From the NCBI GenBank assembly GCA_000415185.1, contig KE351679.1, positions 157,013 to 221,012 on the forward strand: DNA of 64,000 bases. Direction: 5' to 3'. The position numbers and the translations under genes are program-made. Positions within the stretch are counted from its first letter, which is position 1. Every line of letters starts with the position of its first letter. This document shows, in pieces, positions 37,924-47,184 of this stretch. Source of the DNA: Enterococcus faecalis 13-SD-W-01. GTDB lineage: Bacteria; Bacillota; Bacilli; Lactobacillales; Enterococcaceae. Below the pieces are notes generated by a model. That model ran no database searches, was not told the origin of the DNA, and was given only the letters and a program-made list of their open reading frames with translations.

Positions 37924-38550
37924 CTACATCCCTACTTTCCCAGTAAGGTAAAAAATAGCTAATTGTGTGCGGTGTTCTAAACCTAATTTATTCAAAATAA
38001 CGGAAAGATTATTGTTGACGGTTCCTTCCGATAGAAACAACTGCTGGGCGATTTGCTTATTCGTCAACCCTTTTGCCACTAATTCTGTGATTTCCATTTC
38101 CCGAGGTGTCAATCCGCTTAAATTTGGCGCATCAGTGTGGGCGAAAGACCGCTTTGCTTTTTCCCAAACATCCCCCGAAAGAACTTGCTGATCGGCTAAA
38201 ACAGAATGAATCGAATGGATCAGTATCTTAGGTTCTGTATTTTTCAGCAAATAACCGCTAGCCCCGTTTTCGATTGCTTGGGCAATATATTCATCTTCAT
38301 CAAAAGTAGACAGGATCAAAACTTTAGCCAGTTGTTCATCTGTGATGATTTTTGCTGCTTCTACTCCATTCATTTCTGGCATCCGTACATCCATCAACAC
38401 AAGATCTATTGGATGATTTCTGCAAAAAGTGATACCGTCTTGGGCGTTGGAAAAACAATGGATTTCTTCAAAGGATTCTTCCATGTTCAAAATAACTTTC
38501 AATCCTTCTGTAATCAATTCATTATCGTCAACGATCACGAGTTTTGTCAT
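37924..38550 (-). CDS. NarL/LuxR-family response regulator
   Basis: 208 residues. The receiver has phospho-acceptor Asp in LVLMDVRMPEMNGVEAAKI and a C-terminal LuxR helix-turn-helix LTPREMEITELVAKGLTNKQIAQQLFLSEGTVNNNLSVIL. It is the first gene of the unit and is followed without a gap by its kinase. The exporter genes behind the kinase are the natural target. The 143-bp upstream gap also holds the terminator of the next operon. Confidence 0.9.
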   Translation of the reverse strand: MTKLVIVDDNELITEGLKVILNMEESFEEIHCFSNAQDGITFCRNHPIDLVLMDVRMPEMNGVEAAKIITDEQLAKVLILSTFDEDEYIAQAIENGASGYLLKNTEPKILIHSIHSVLADQQVLSGDVWEKAKRSFAHTDAPNLSGLTPREMEITELVAKGLTNKQIAQQLFLSEGTVNNNLSVILNKLGLEHRTQLAIFYLTGKVGM

Positions 38551-38624
38551 ATCGCGCTCCTTTCGCTTGATACTTTATTCTAGCTTGCAGATGCGGCAGA
38601 AGCAATGTGTTTTTTCAGAAAGAC

Positions 38625-38664
38625 AAAAAGCCGAGAAAAAGGCGCATGCCATTCTCTCAGCTTT
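38625..38664 (-). terminator. Intrinsic terminator after the DUF1541 lipoprotein
   Basis: AAAGCCGAGA (38627-38636) pairs with TCTCAGCTTT (38655-38664) through a ten-position stem with one wobble; the minus strand ends in CTTTTTG. Confidence 0.8.
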
Positions 38665-38693
38665 AGTTGAAAAAGTTCGATTTACTAGACAGC

Positions 38694-39308
38694 TTACGCT
38701 TTTTCTAATTCATCATCTGTCAGCCATTTATGATTTTTCACTTCTTCGCCGCCCGTAGTTGGTTGATAGTCAACCATATAAGCAGTTCCTGGAACAGCCT
38801 TTTCGATAGTTGCTTCCGCTCCATCCATGCCTTCCATGTGATCAGCTTTCAATGTTACTTTGTCGCCTTTTTTCAAATCCGTTTTATCTGTATCCAATTC
38901 TTCCTGAACGACCCATTTGTGGTTTTTGACCTCTTCGCCGCCATTCGTTGGTTTGTAGGATACTTCATAGAGCGTTGTGTCAAATGCTCCCGTTACAGTG
39001 GCTTCTGCGCCATCCATCCCTTCCATATGATCGGTTTTCAAGATGACTTTTGTACCGACCGGGAATTCCGGATCTTTGTTTTCGACCATTCTGTTGATGT
39101 CGCTTGTGTCAGATGTGCCGTCCATATCCATACTACCCATTACATCGCTTGAGCCAGCTTCATCTTCCATGCTCTCCATGTTATTTGAAGTGACAACGGT
39201 TTTTTCTGATGATTCTGAAGATGATTCTTGGTTATCAGATGATTGTCCGCAAGCACTTAAAAGCAAAGCTGCTCCTATACTAATACCAAATAATAGACTT
39301 TTTTTCAT
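38694..39308 (-). CDS. Lipoprotein with two tandem DUF1541 (YdhK) repeats
   Basis: About 204 residues. Signal peptide with lipobox (Cys about 20), a Ser/Glu/Met-rich linker, then two nearly identical repeats of about 52 residues, each containing DHMEGMDGAEAT and GGEEVKNHKW. The repeat fold is the YdhK/DUF1541 family, anchored outside the membrane. His/Met-rich motifs often accompany copper-responsive genes, but binding is not shown here. AAGGAGG precedes two consecutive ATG codons; the second (39308) is better spaced. The 335-bp gap upstream has no gene on this strand. Confidence 0.85.
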   Translation of the reverse strand: MKKSLLFGISIGAALLLSACGQSSDNQESSSESSEKTVVTSNNMESMEDEAGSSDVMGSMDMDGTSDTSDINRMVENKDPEFPVGTKVILKTDHMEGMDGAEATVTGAFDTTLYEVSYKPTNGGEEVKNHKWVVQEELDTDKTDLKKGDKVTLKADHMEGMDGAEATIEKAVPGTAYMVDYQPTTGGEEVKNHKWLTDDELEKA

Positions 39309-39643
39309 CATGCTCCTCCTTAAACTGTTCTTTTCATTAAATACTCAAATGATAAAATACTTTCCTTATTTCCATCATAACGAAACTATTTGTAATTTAA
39401 AAACCAAACGCTCACAGATTCAAATGAAAAAAACAGTTTTTGATTAGAATGATTATTACTAAAGCATTTTGTTATTCTACTGCTTTTTCTGTAATAAAAA
39501 ATGCAATGATTCCAATAGATTGGATTAGTAATCTATGAGTAAATTATTTAAATAACGCTTGTATTAATAAAATTAATCTTTGTTTGCCTAATGTCTGGTA
39601 CAGCTGGTGCTACAATAAAATGCACGAGAAAGGATTGAGAAGT

Positions 39644-39895
39644 TTGCTGCTTTTGAGTAATTTGATATTTTGGATACCAGTTAGTATTCTTCTGGTCATC
39701 CTTTGTGTATTTTTGAAATGGACGAGAGAAAAGATGTTGTTAGCTTTTTGTTCACTTCCAAGTTTATTTTTCGTCTTTCAGATATTTATCCATCCTCCTC
39801 ACAGCTCACCGCAAAGTTTTGTATGGAAGCTTATCGGATTAAGTATATCCATTTTGCTGTTTCTAGGTGCGTTGATCCATTTAGTAAAAAAATAA
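39644..39895 (+). CDS. Small three-helix membrane protein of unknown function
   Basis: About 84 residues with three hydrophobic segments (about 2-22, 29-48 and 61-80). The proposed start is a TTG at 39644 with AAAGGA nine bases upstream. It fits an extended -10 promoter TGCTACAAT (39608-39616) that would begin transcription about 20 nt earlier; longer in-frame starts would lie upstream of that start point or lack a site. No family recognised. A bidirectional terminator follows immediately. Confidence 0.55.
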   Translation: MLLLSNLIFWIPVSILLVILCVFLKWTREKMLLAFCSLPSLFFVFQIFIHPPHSSPQSFVWKLIGLSISILLFLGALIHLVKK

Positions 39896-39899
39896 TTGT

Positions 39900-39955
39900 A
39901 AAAAGCTGAGACGCTTGCGTTTTCTGGAATACCAGATACGATCGTCTCAGCTTTT
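39900..39955. terminator. Bidirectional terminator before the amino-acid transporter operon
   Basis: AAAAGCTGAGACG pairs with CGTCTCAGCTTTT over 13 bp, with an inner TCTGG/CCAGA hairpin. It ends both the small membrane gene and the convergent permease gene (stop at 39959). Confidence 0.88.
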
Positions 39956-39958
39956 GTT

Positions 39959-40630
39959 TTATTTTTGAGGAACCAAATATCTTTTTTGGAAATAAAGTTC
40001 CAGTTTCTTTTGAAGGTAACCGATGAAAATACATAGAAGCCAATAAATGATTGCTACCAGTACATACATCGACATATAATCGAATGTTCTTCCGCCCACG
40101 ATTTTGGCTTTTTGAAAAATATCCGGAATCGTGATCATCGCGGCTAATGAAGAACCTTTTACTAAATCCATGGCTACATTGCTTAACGCAGGGATTGAGA
40201 TCCGAAATGCTTGCGGCAAAATGATGTATTGCATCGTTTTAAAAAAGCCGTGTCCTAAAGCATATGCAGCGTCCCACTGTCCTGATTCCACACCGCTGAT
40301 TGATCCGCGATAGATTTCCCCGATAAATGCACTGCTGGTCAAACTGAAACAAATGATTGAAGCCGAAAGTGCGCTTAATTGATAAGGTAATCCAAAATAG
40401 AGCAGAAACAATAAAACCAATGCGGGAACCCCACGTAAAAAGGAAATATAAAATCGAACAAACAGTTTAATGATCCGTAAAGATGAGTAACTTAAAATGG
40501 TCAATAAAATACCAATCAGATTACCAAACATAAAGGAAAGAATGCTGATTCCTAATGTGTAAGATAGTCCGCTTAAAATAAACGGGATCGACTGCAGCAT
40601 CAGTGAAAAATCTAAAATCGGAATATACAT
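39959..40630 (-). CDS. Polar amino acid ABC transporter permease (HisM/TcyB type)
   Basis: 223 residues, five membrane helices. The family block FYISFLRGVPALVLLFLLYFGLP and the coupling loop AYALGHGFFKTMQYIILPQAFRISIPAL are present. It starts with a TAATG overlap with the binding-protein gene. No ATPase gene is next to it; a terminator follows, so the transporter must borrow an ATPase encoded elsewhere. Substrate is probably an amino acid such as cystine or one released by the neighbouring amidase. Confidence 0.9.
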   Translation of the reverse strand: MYIPILDFSLMLQSIPFILSGLSYTLGISILSFMFGNLIGILLTILSYSSLRIIKLFVRFYISFLRGVPALVLLFLLYFGLPYQLSALSASIICFSLTSSAFIGEIYRGSISGVESGQWDAAYALGHGFFKTMQYIILPQAFRISIPALSNVAMDLVKGSSLAAMITIPDIFQKAKIVGGRTFDYMSMYVLVAIIYWLLCIFIGYLQKKLELYFQKRYLVPQK

Positions 40631-41466
40631 TATTCTGCAGAAACCGTTTCTTCTACTTTTTGCTTAGGTTTGACAGAAACATTTTCACCAAAATATTTTT
40701 CGGCGAGTTCTTTCATTGTACCGTCTTCTTTCATTTCTTGCAGTTTCTCATCAACTTTTTCTTTCAGCTGTTCATTTTTCTTGCTAAATAAAAATCCAGA
40801 ATGATTGGCATTGAAATACACGTCATCTAAAATTTTTACTGGGATATCTGGAAGAGCTTCAACAGACATTTTCTGCAAATAGTAGTCATTTAGGATCACG
40901 TCTGTTCTTCCATTCGCTACATCTGTCAAATACTGATCATTTGTTGCGTTATCATAAGTTACAGGTTTTGCACCATATTTTTCGGCGATTTTCATATAAC
41001 TGGTGTTGGGCTCCCCTGCTGCTTTTTTTCCTTTCAGATCTTCTAAAGAAGAAATGCCGGAATCATCTTTTTTGCGGACAATCAAACTGTCAAAAGAATA
41101 TTTGATTGGTTCTGAAAGAATAAAGTTCTTTTCTCGTGCTTTCGTTAATGTGTAATCATTTGCGGCTAAATCTGATTCACCGCGCGTAACAGAACTGATT
41201 TGCCCATCTACATTATATTCTTTGAATTCAACAGAAAGTCCTAGTCGTTTTGCTGCTTCTTTGATTACGTCAACATCGTAACCAATCAATTCATTGTCGT
41301 CATTATAATATGAGGCAGGGAAAAGCGTGCCAGAAGTTGCTACTGTCAATTTCTCTTTTTCCTGTACAGTTTCCCAACTGTTATCGGATGCCGCACTTCC
41401 GCTTGCGCAAGCCGTCAATAAACCTCCTGTTATTACTGTCATCAACAACATTGTCCACTTTTTCAT
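40630..41466 (-). CDS. Amino acid ABC transporter substrate-binding lipoprotein
   Basis: 278 residues. Signal peptide with lipobox LLTAC (Cys20), then SBP_bac_3 fold with LTVATSGTLFPASYYNDDNE, IGYDVDVIKEAAKRLGLSVE and SDLAANDYTLTKAREKNF. It binds the amino acid outside the membrane. The ATG at 41466 follows AGGAGG and lies 16 bp after the amidase stop; a longer start at 41529 inside that gene is rejected. It is translationally coupled to the permease. Confidence 0.92.
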   Translation of the reverse strand: MKKWTMLLMTVITGGLLTACASGSAASDNSWETVQEKEKLTVATSGTLFPASYYNDDNELIGYDVDVIKEAAKRLGLSVEFKEYNVDGQISSVTRGESDLAANDYTLTKAREKNFILSEPIKYSFDSLIVRKKDDSGISSLEDLKGKKAAGEPNTSYMKIAEKYGAKPVTYDNATNDQYLTDVANGRTDVILNDYYLQKMSVEALPDIPVKILDDVYFNANHSGFLFSKKNEQLKEKVDEKLQEMKEDGTMKELAEKYFGENVSVKPKQKVEETVSAE

Positions 41467-41482
41467 TTTTTTCTTCTTCCTC

Positions 41483-42943
41483 CTACGAACGATAATACTC
41501 AGGTAATTCGAATTTTTGGTGTTCTTCAAATATCTTGCCTATTTGTAAAAGTAAATCTTCACGGCCTTTTCCTGCCATAAATTGGATTCCTAATGGCAGA
41601 CCTTTTTCCGAAACAGCTGTTGGTAAACTGATTGCCGGTAATCCAGTCAAGTTTGCTAATTGCGTATGCGGTGTGATAGCCAAACTTTTCGCAAACATGC
41701 GCTGGATCAAATCAGAAAGCTCCTCATGCGAGAAATCTTCTGCGTGCGCAAGCTGTTCTCTGATCAGCGGGCTTTGCAGATCAGCCGCTCTTTCAGGTGC
41801 TGTCTGTGCCGTTGTAGGACTCAAAAACAAATCATACGTATCAAAGATTCTTTCCATTTTATTTGCTGCATGATCCCAAAGTTCCAGTGTTTGGATATAA
41901 TCACTCGCTTTGATATCTAAGCCGTAACGATAAATCGCCCAAGTCATAGGTTCCATGTCGTTTTTCATGACTTTTCTGCCAATTCCTTGCTCAATCCCAT
42001 GGAACATCGCTGCGGTTTCGGCACCATTCATATCATAATAACTTTGGATCAGCTGCTCTCCGTTTAATGGATAAGACAATTCTTCTACTTCATGTCCTAA
42101 TATTTCTAAAAAAGCAGCAGCTTCTTTGACTGCTCGTTCTGCTTCTGGAGAAATAGGTGTCCCAACAGGCGAATCCATTACTAAAGCAATTTTTAGTTTT
42201 TCTTTTGTTGCTGCCTGATTGTGTGCCCACTCATTTCTAGAAACTTGATACGGTCCAGCAGGGTCCATTCCACGCATCGCGTAAAACAAGGTCTCTGTAT
42301 CTCTCATGGAAGTAGTCAGAAAGAAATGAACAGCAGCTCCTTGCCAACCACGCCAATAAGCGGGTCCATCAGGCATAGCGCCTCTACTTGGTTTCAGTCC
42401 TACTAGGCCGCAAAATGAAGCAGGAATGCGAATTGATCCTCCACCATCACTGGCTCCTGCAATCGGAACGATACCCGACGCTACAGCAGCTGCGGCACCC
42501 CCGCTTGATCCGCCAGGAGTATGTGCGGTATTCCATGGATTGCTGGTTTCACCATAAAGCTGTGGATCAGTAATATTCTTAAAGCCAAACTCCGGCGAAT
42601 TTGTTTGCGCAAATGGAATCAATCCCGCCTGTTCTGCTTTTTTGACAAAATTGCTTGTGTAACTTGAACGGTGGTCTTTCAGCAAACGAGAACCAGAAGT
42701 TGACAGCCAGCCTTCCTTTTCTTGCCCCAGCATCTTTAATGGAATCGGCAATCCGCAAAAAGGGCTTTCATTAATTTGTGTGCGTTGCTTGTAGTCCGCT
42801 AAAGCCGCAGCTTCTTCCATTGTGATGATACTGTTCAATGAAGGATTCTTCACTTCGATACGCTTTTGGATATCTGCCAAGAGTTCAGGAAAACTGATTT
42901 CTTTTTTTCTGAGTTTTTCTGCCCAATATGTACCATCTTTCAT
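41483..42943 (-). CDS. Amidase signature family enzyme
   Basis: 486 residues, no signal peptide. The Ser-cisSer-Lys catalytic set is visible: Lys in [10 protein letters not shown], the Gly/Ser loop [19 protein letters not shown] and the nucleophile region [26 protein letters not shown]. It hydrolyses amide bonds of a small substrate that cannot be named. It is the first gene of an operon with an amino-acid importer, suggesting that an imported amide or short derivative is cleaved inside the cell. It is not GatA: there are no gatC or gatB neighbours and the length and operon differ. Confidence 0.85.
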   Translation of the reverse strand: MKDGTYWAEKLRKKEISFPELLADIQKRIEVKNPSLNSIITMEEAAALADYKQRTQINESPFCGLPIPLKMLGQEKEGWLSTSGSRLLKDHRSSYTSNFVKKAEQAGLIPFAQTNSPEFGFKNITDPQLYGETSNPWNTAHTPGGSSGGAAAAVASGIVPIAGASDGGGSIRIPASFCGLVGLKPSRGAMPDGPAYWRGWQGAAVHFFLTTSMRDTETLFYAMRGMDPAGPYQVSRNEWAHNQAATKEKLKIALVMDSPVGTPISPEAERAVKEAAAFLEILGHEVEELSYPLNGEQLIQSYYDMNGAETAAMFHGIEQGIGRKVMKNDMEPMTWAIYRYGLDIKASDYIQTLELWDHAANKMERIFDTYDLFLSPTTAQTAPERAADLQSPLIREQLAHAEDFSHEELSDLIQRMFAKSLAITPHTQLANLTGLPAISLPTAVSEKGLPLGIQFMAGKGREDLLLQIGKIFEEHQKFELPEYYRS

Positions 42944-43086
42944 CGTTATCCACTCCTTTTTACTATTTATATCATAAAAAAACAGCTATTTATACTTTTA
43001 TGCCTATCCGACTTCGTTTTATTTGCATGAAAAACAGTTGTTATAACAAGATTCTCTGTAATAAAACAACCTTTTATATAACAACA

Positions 43087-43117
43087 AAAAAAGACGAAGC
43101 ATTTGAAATGCTTCGTC
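43087..43117 (-). terminator. Intrinsic terminator after the nuclease gene
   Basis: A stem of about 11 bp, GACGAAGCATT/AATGCTTCGTC, is followed on the minus strand by TTTTTTT, seven bases after the nuclease stop. Confidence 0.88.
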
Positions 43118-43123
43118 GCTGTT

Positions 43124-43936
43124 TTATTCTGTTCCTATTTTTACAGAGCGGTCGATTACTGCTTTGCCTGTTTTATAGTCAAATTTAACATTTGGTTGGA
43201 CATTGTATTCATAGACATTGAAGTCCAATGTGCCTTTTGTATCTTTGGCTTGAAGCCAGTAACCGCGAGGCATTTTTTCATCCCCTCTAAAGACTGTAAC
43301 GATTTGGTAAACGACTTTATTGCCTGTGATCTTTTGTGCTTCTCTTACCAAAGCTTCATATTTGGTTTGGATTCTCTGATTGGAATAAGCAGATTGTGTC
43401 GCCAAATTTTTAGGATTGTCTTCACTGCCTTCTTCACCTTTTTTATAATTGCCGTCTACATCAAAATTGAAACTAGAGGTATAAGCCAAAAGGTGTCCGC
43501 GATTATAGATCATTTCTCCATCCACTTTTTTTTGATTCCAACCAGTTGGCTGCCAAACTTGACTGGATCTTCCTTCTGATTTTCCTAAATTGTTTTTGTC
43601 AATATAGGCTGTCACAGAAGTTGTGCGATTCAGTTCATCCAAATCGCCGTAATAAACCCTATTTTCTTTCCATAATGAAGTGTCTAGCGTACTCTTGCCA
43701 TTGTTCACATCGATTACAGCTAACTCTCCGCTTTTGAAATCTAGTGCCGCTAATTGATCATACACGCTTTGGTCGATCTTATTGCCTGTTAACTGGCTTT
43801 GTCCATTTAATGTAGACGTTATTTCTGGGGAAGAAGAATGATTGTCTAAAATTTCAGTGGTAATAAATTTATAAGCCCCCATGAGGACGACCGCTATCGT
43901 AGCGATAGAAGCGGATATTTTTTTTATACTTGGCAT
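43124..43936 (-). CDS. Membrane-anchored DNA/RNA non-specific endonuclease (EndA-like)
   Basis: About 270 residues. One N-terminal membrane helix (about 6-24), a Ser/Thr-rich linker and a beta-beta-alpha-Me nuclease domain whose DRGH-type motif is NRGHLLAYTSSF, with the metal Asn in NPKNLATQSAYSNQ. Relatives degrade DNA at the cell surface and in pneumococcus serve transformation. The start is uncertain: the ATG at 43936 puts the membrane helix at the N-terminus, but the frame continues upstream to 44068 with a coding-like basic stretch and no better ribosome site. Confidence 0.8.
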   Translation of the reverse strand: MPSIKKISASIATIAVVLMGAYKFITTEILDNHSSSPEITSTLNGQSQLTGNKIDQSVYDQLAALDFKSGELAVIDVNNGKSTLDTSLWKENRVYYGDLDELNRTTSVTAYIDKNNLGKSEGRSSQVWQPTGWNQKKVDGEMIYNRGHLLAYTSSFNFDVDGNYKKGEEGSEDNPKNLATQSAYSNQRIQTKYEALVREAQKITGNKVVYQIVTVFRGDEKMPRGYWLQAKDTKGTLDFNVYEYNVQPNVKFDYKTGKAVIDRSVKIGTE

Positions 43937-44243
43937 GTGCTGTGATTCTCTCTTTCTTTTCTGGAATAGATCAGTACGTCGCTTTTGCTGCGCTATTTTC
44001 TGATCAGTGAATTCTTTTTTTGCTGACCCTCCCAACATTACGAAAGTTATTATAATATGGATATCCATGTTTTGGAAGAAAAGAAAGAAATTTCACAGGA
44101 AATAAATCAGGGGAACGCACTTTCTGGTCCCCTTCGCCAAAGCTTAGAGCGGCTTGCTCTTTTCGAATGCCCTAAAATGCGCTAAAATACGGAAAAGGAC
44201 TCATTCTGCCGCCAAATAGAAGAAATAAGAAAAGGAGAAACAG

Positions 44244-45251
44244 ATGGATACGAAAACAAGAAAACAAATGCAAGAAAAATTGAAGCAGCGTATGCATCTG
44301 CTGCCAGATATTTTCCAACGATTTTTAGAAGAAAACCAAGAACATCTTTCGTTGAGCAGTCGTTACGAATACGCAAAAGATTTTGTTTTATTTACTGATT
44401 ATCTAAAAAAACATTATCAAAAAGAAACGATTGACGATTCATTGATTATCAGTCTGGAAAAACAAGTTTATCTGAACTTTTTGCAAGCTGTCCATCAGCA
44501 TACTCGGACATTCCAGACCACAGCTGCACAAGACACGAGTCAAGTCTTCTCCAACAGTTATTATGGGATTTCAAGAAAGCAATATGCACTGAACCATTTT
44601 TTACGCTTTTTACATGCACATGGTTATACAAAAGAAGAACTTTCTCTTCTTGGGAAGAATGTCTTGCCGGAAACTACTGCACCAGCTCCTAGATATCTTT
44701 CTGCAGAATATTTCGCGGATATGAGACAATGGTTTATCCCAAAACAAGGATTTAAAAACGAACGAGAAGCAAGCTTTGAGCAAAAAAACCGACCGCGGAA
44801 TCTGGCTATTTTAACCCTGCTCTTCTACTGTGGAATCAAAGTCCATGAATTAGTGGAACTGACTTATAATGATCTTGACTTGAAGAAACAGCAACTCCAT
44901 TTGCAAAGAAAAAACAGCCGATTGAATCAAGTCCCGATTCCTAATGAAGCATTGCCTTACTTAAAAGAATATCTTGCAGATTATAAAGGTGCTCCATCAG
45001 AACTGCTTTTCCAATCTTCACATAACCAGCAGATATCACCGCGTACGATTCGCCAAATCTTAGGCAAAATCGAAGTATACAAAGGTCTTTCACCTGAGCT
45101 GTGCCGAAAAACGTATCGCTACTATGTTGGTTTATATTTAGATAACACAGACGCTGTTGACTATTTATGCGGTAATCGGTATTTACAAAAGCATGATTTT
45201 CACAAACTTTCGCTTAAAATGACAGAATTCTCCTATATTTCTTTTGATTAA
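44244..45251 (+). CDS. XerS-like tyrosine recombinase, catalytically degenerate
   Basis: 335 residues with the full layout of XerS: an N-terminal core-binding SAM-like domain (about 20-135) and a C-terminal catalytic fold (about 150-330; RPRNLAILTLLFYCGIKVHELVEL matches the Arg I region). The catalytic set is mostly lost: Arg I is Lys199, the His-x-x-Arg-His box reads E285-L-C-R288-K289, the Gly-His box reads G310-N311, and the Tyr position appears to be Phe319. Only Arg288 and perhaps the beta-strand Lys remain. The frame is intact with a good AAAGGAG site, so the protein is probably made and kept as a DNA-binding protein. Confidence 0.8.
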   Translation: MDTKTRKQMQEKLKQRMHLLPDIFQRFLEENQEHLSLSSRYEYAKDFVLFTDYLKKHYQKETIDDSLIISLEKQVYLNFLQAVHQHTRTFQTTAAQDTSQVFSNSYYGISRKQYALNHFLRFLHAHGYTKEELSLLGKNVLPETTAPAPRYLSAEYFADMRQWFIPKQGFKNEREASFEQKNRPRNLAILTLLFYCGIKVHELVELTYNDLDLKKQQLHLQRKNSRLNQVPIPNEALPYLKEYLADYKGAPSELLFQSSHNQQISPRTIRQILGKIEVYKGLSPELCRKTYRYYVGLYLDNTDAVDYLCGNRYLQKHDFHKLSLKMTEFSYISFD

Positions 45252-45414
45252 GTTTATAGGGGAATATATTTTCACTTTTCGGAATAAATAGAATGTTATT
45301 ATTGAATATTTTTTCACAAAATCATATACCCTTCTTTTCGACTTTGTGCTAACATAGGAACAGCATTTGTTTGTATTTGAACAAATGGCAATCTTTCCTA
45401 TTGGAGTGTGACTT

Positions 45415-46962
45415 ATGGACGAATTATTGTATACCCCGCTGAATCTTTTTAACAATTATCGTGATGCTGCCTTGGCTTACCCAGATGTAGCGATCATTCA
45501 CGATGAAGTTCTTCCTGCTTTTCCAGAACTTGGTTATGAAAGCACTTATTCTTCTAGTTATCAAGCGATTTTGACACGTGCCTACCAATTAGCACGATTA
45601 GGTGTCTCTTCTGGGGACAAAATCATTCTTTACAAGAGTTCAACATTCGATACGTATCTTTTAGCCGTTGCTGCTTCTTATCTTGGCGCTGTGCCAGTCA
45701 TGGCTTCTTACCATTTACCTGCAACGACGATCGACGTTTTCGTCAGTCGTTTAGAAGATCCTTACATTTTATTTGATGAAGTGACAGCTGAACGTGTGGC
45801 GAAACTTGCAAATACACCAAAAGAGAAACAGCTTTCTGTTGCACATCTTCTGCATCAAGCAGCTGAACCTGTCGAACAGCATGAATTACCTAAAGATGAA
45901 ATCGCTTATATGACACATACTTCCGGTACGACGGGTATCCCAAAATTGATTTGCCACTCTGCGAATTCTATGGGCTGGCGGACGAAATGGCAGAAAACGG
46001 TCTTTACAAAAATCATTGAACGCAAATTAGCAGCTTTCCATATCTCCCCTGTTCACTCTCGTTTTAATATTGGTGTCTCTTCATTGATGGCTATGGGATT
46101 CCCTATGATGCCTCTAGCGAATGGTCAAAGTGAACATGTAGCAAAAATGCTGGCAAAACATCAGCCAATTGCTTTGGAAACTCATCCAAACAATTTTGTA
46201 CAATGGACATTCATGGCAAAAAAACAGCCTGAAGCTTTCTCAAGCATCAAGTACTATCACTCAACGTTTGATGCCATCAACAATCAAACAATGGCAACTT
46301 TTTTACAAGCGTCTGAAAAACAGCAGCCGATCTTCCTGCAAGTTTATGGACAAAGCGAATGCGGGCCGATGATTCTTAAAGCGCATACGAAAGAAAGTAT
46401 AGAATCCAATGATGCGCGAGATATGGGTGTTGGTTTAGGCGACTTGACACGGGCACGAATCGCGGATGAAAATGGTGAACCTTTACCGCCAAATACAGAT
46501 GGTCATATCCATTTCTTGTCAAAAGGCCGCGCGCTTACCTATTACAAAGAAGACCAACGCTTCCAAGAGAATGTCTATGGCGACTGGTGGGACAGCGGAG
46601 ATTACGGCAGCATGGACGAAGATGGGCATCTTTTCTTGAAAGATCGGCAAGTTGATTTGATTGAAACGATCAACAGTACACTAGCGATTGAAGATTTCCT
46701 GCTTGATTCTCTTCACTTTTTAGCTGAAGTCGTGATCGTCAGAGATCCTCAGGGTGCACCGCAACCCATTATTGCTTTAGCTCCTGACCAAGAAATGGAT
46801 TGGGAAGCTTGGTGGCAGCAAGTTCATGAACTTCCGCGATTGAATGAACCAATCATTCGCCCATTTGAAGAAATTCCTCGCACAGCGACAATGAAAGTCC
46901 AACGATTGAAAATCGAGCAGGAATTATTTTTAGCACACACTGCTGAAACAGGACTGGTTTAA
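45415..46962 (+). CDS. AMP-forming acyl-CoA synthetase/ligase family enzyme
   Basis: 515 residues, ANL superfamily. P-loop THTSGTTGIPK (167-177), adenylate motif VYGQSECGP, the Asp motif GDYGSMDEDGHLFLKDRQ and a C-terminal PRTATMKVQR whose Lys is in the catalytic A10 position. It activates a carboxylic acid as the adenylate and passes it to CoA or a carrier protein; which acid is unknown. No carrier protein, condensing enzyme or transport gene is adjacent. It stands alone between the xer-like gene and a terminator. Confidence 0.85.
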   Translation: MDELLYTPLNLFNNYRDAALAYPDVAIIHDEVLPAFPELGYESTYSSSYQAILTRAYQLARLGVSSGDKIILYKSSTFDTYLLAVAASYLGAVPVMASYHLPATTIDVFVSRLEDPYILFDEVTAERVAKLANTPKEKQLSVAHLLHQAAEPVEQHELPKDEIAYMTHTSGTTGIPKLICHSANSMGWRTKWQKTVFTKIIERKLAAFHISPVHSRFNIGVSSLMAMGFPMMPLANGQSEHVAKMLAKHQPIALETHPNNFVQWTFMAKKQPEAFSSIKYYHSTFDAINNQTMATFLQASEKQQPIFLQVYGQSECGPMILKAHTKESIESNDARDMGVGLGDLTRARIADENGEPLPPNTDGHIHFLSKGRALTYYKEDQRFQENVYGDWWDSGDYGSMDEDGHLFLKDRQVDLIETINSTLAIEDFLLDSLHFLAEVVIVRDPQGAPQPIIALAPDQEMDWEAWWQQVHELPRLNEPIIRPFEEIPRTATMKVQRLKIEQELFLAHTAETGLV

Positions 46963-47014
46963 AAATTACAACTATCAGATATAGAAGGGTCGGTTTTTGG
47001 CTTTCTTCTCTCGC

Positions 47015-47053
47015 AACTCGGAAAAGACAATAGTTTCTTTTCCGAGTTTTTTT
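47015..47053 (+). terminator. Intrinsic terminator after the acyl-CoA synthetase gene
   Basis: AACTCGGAAAAGA and TCTTTTCCGAGTT form a 13-bp stem followed by T. Confidence 0.88.
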
Positions 47054-47184
47054 GTTGTTTTCAGACAATTGTTCTTTCTTTTCCAGGCGGGATTTTTGCA
47101 AAAATTGGATGGTTTTTTTATAATCCAATTGGCTCTTTTTATTTTTTACGGTCTTTTGTATACTTTTATCATTGGAGGGATGGC

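Noticed and set aside
38730..39152. 140-codon plus-strand frame opposite the DUF1541 lipoprotein
   Set aside because: It is an antisense shadow rich in Phe and His; the lipoprotein frame has a signal peptide and two matching repeats.
44182..44376. 64-codon minus-strand frame at the xer-like gene start
   Set aside because: It overlaps the start of the intact plus-strand gene and has no ribosome site.
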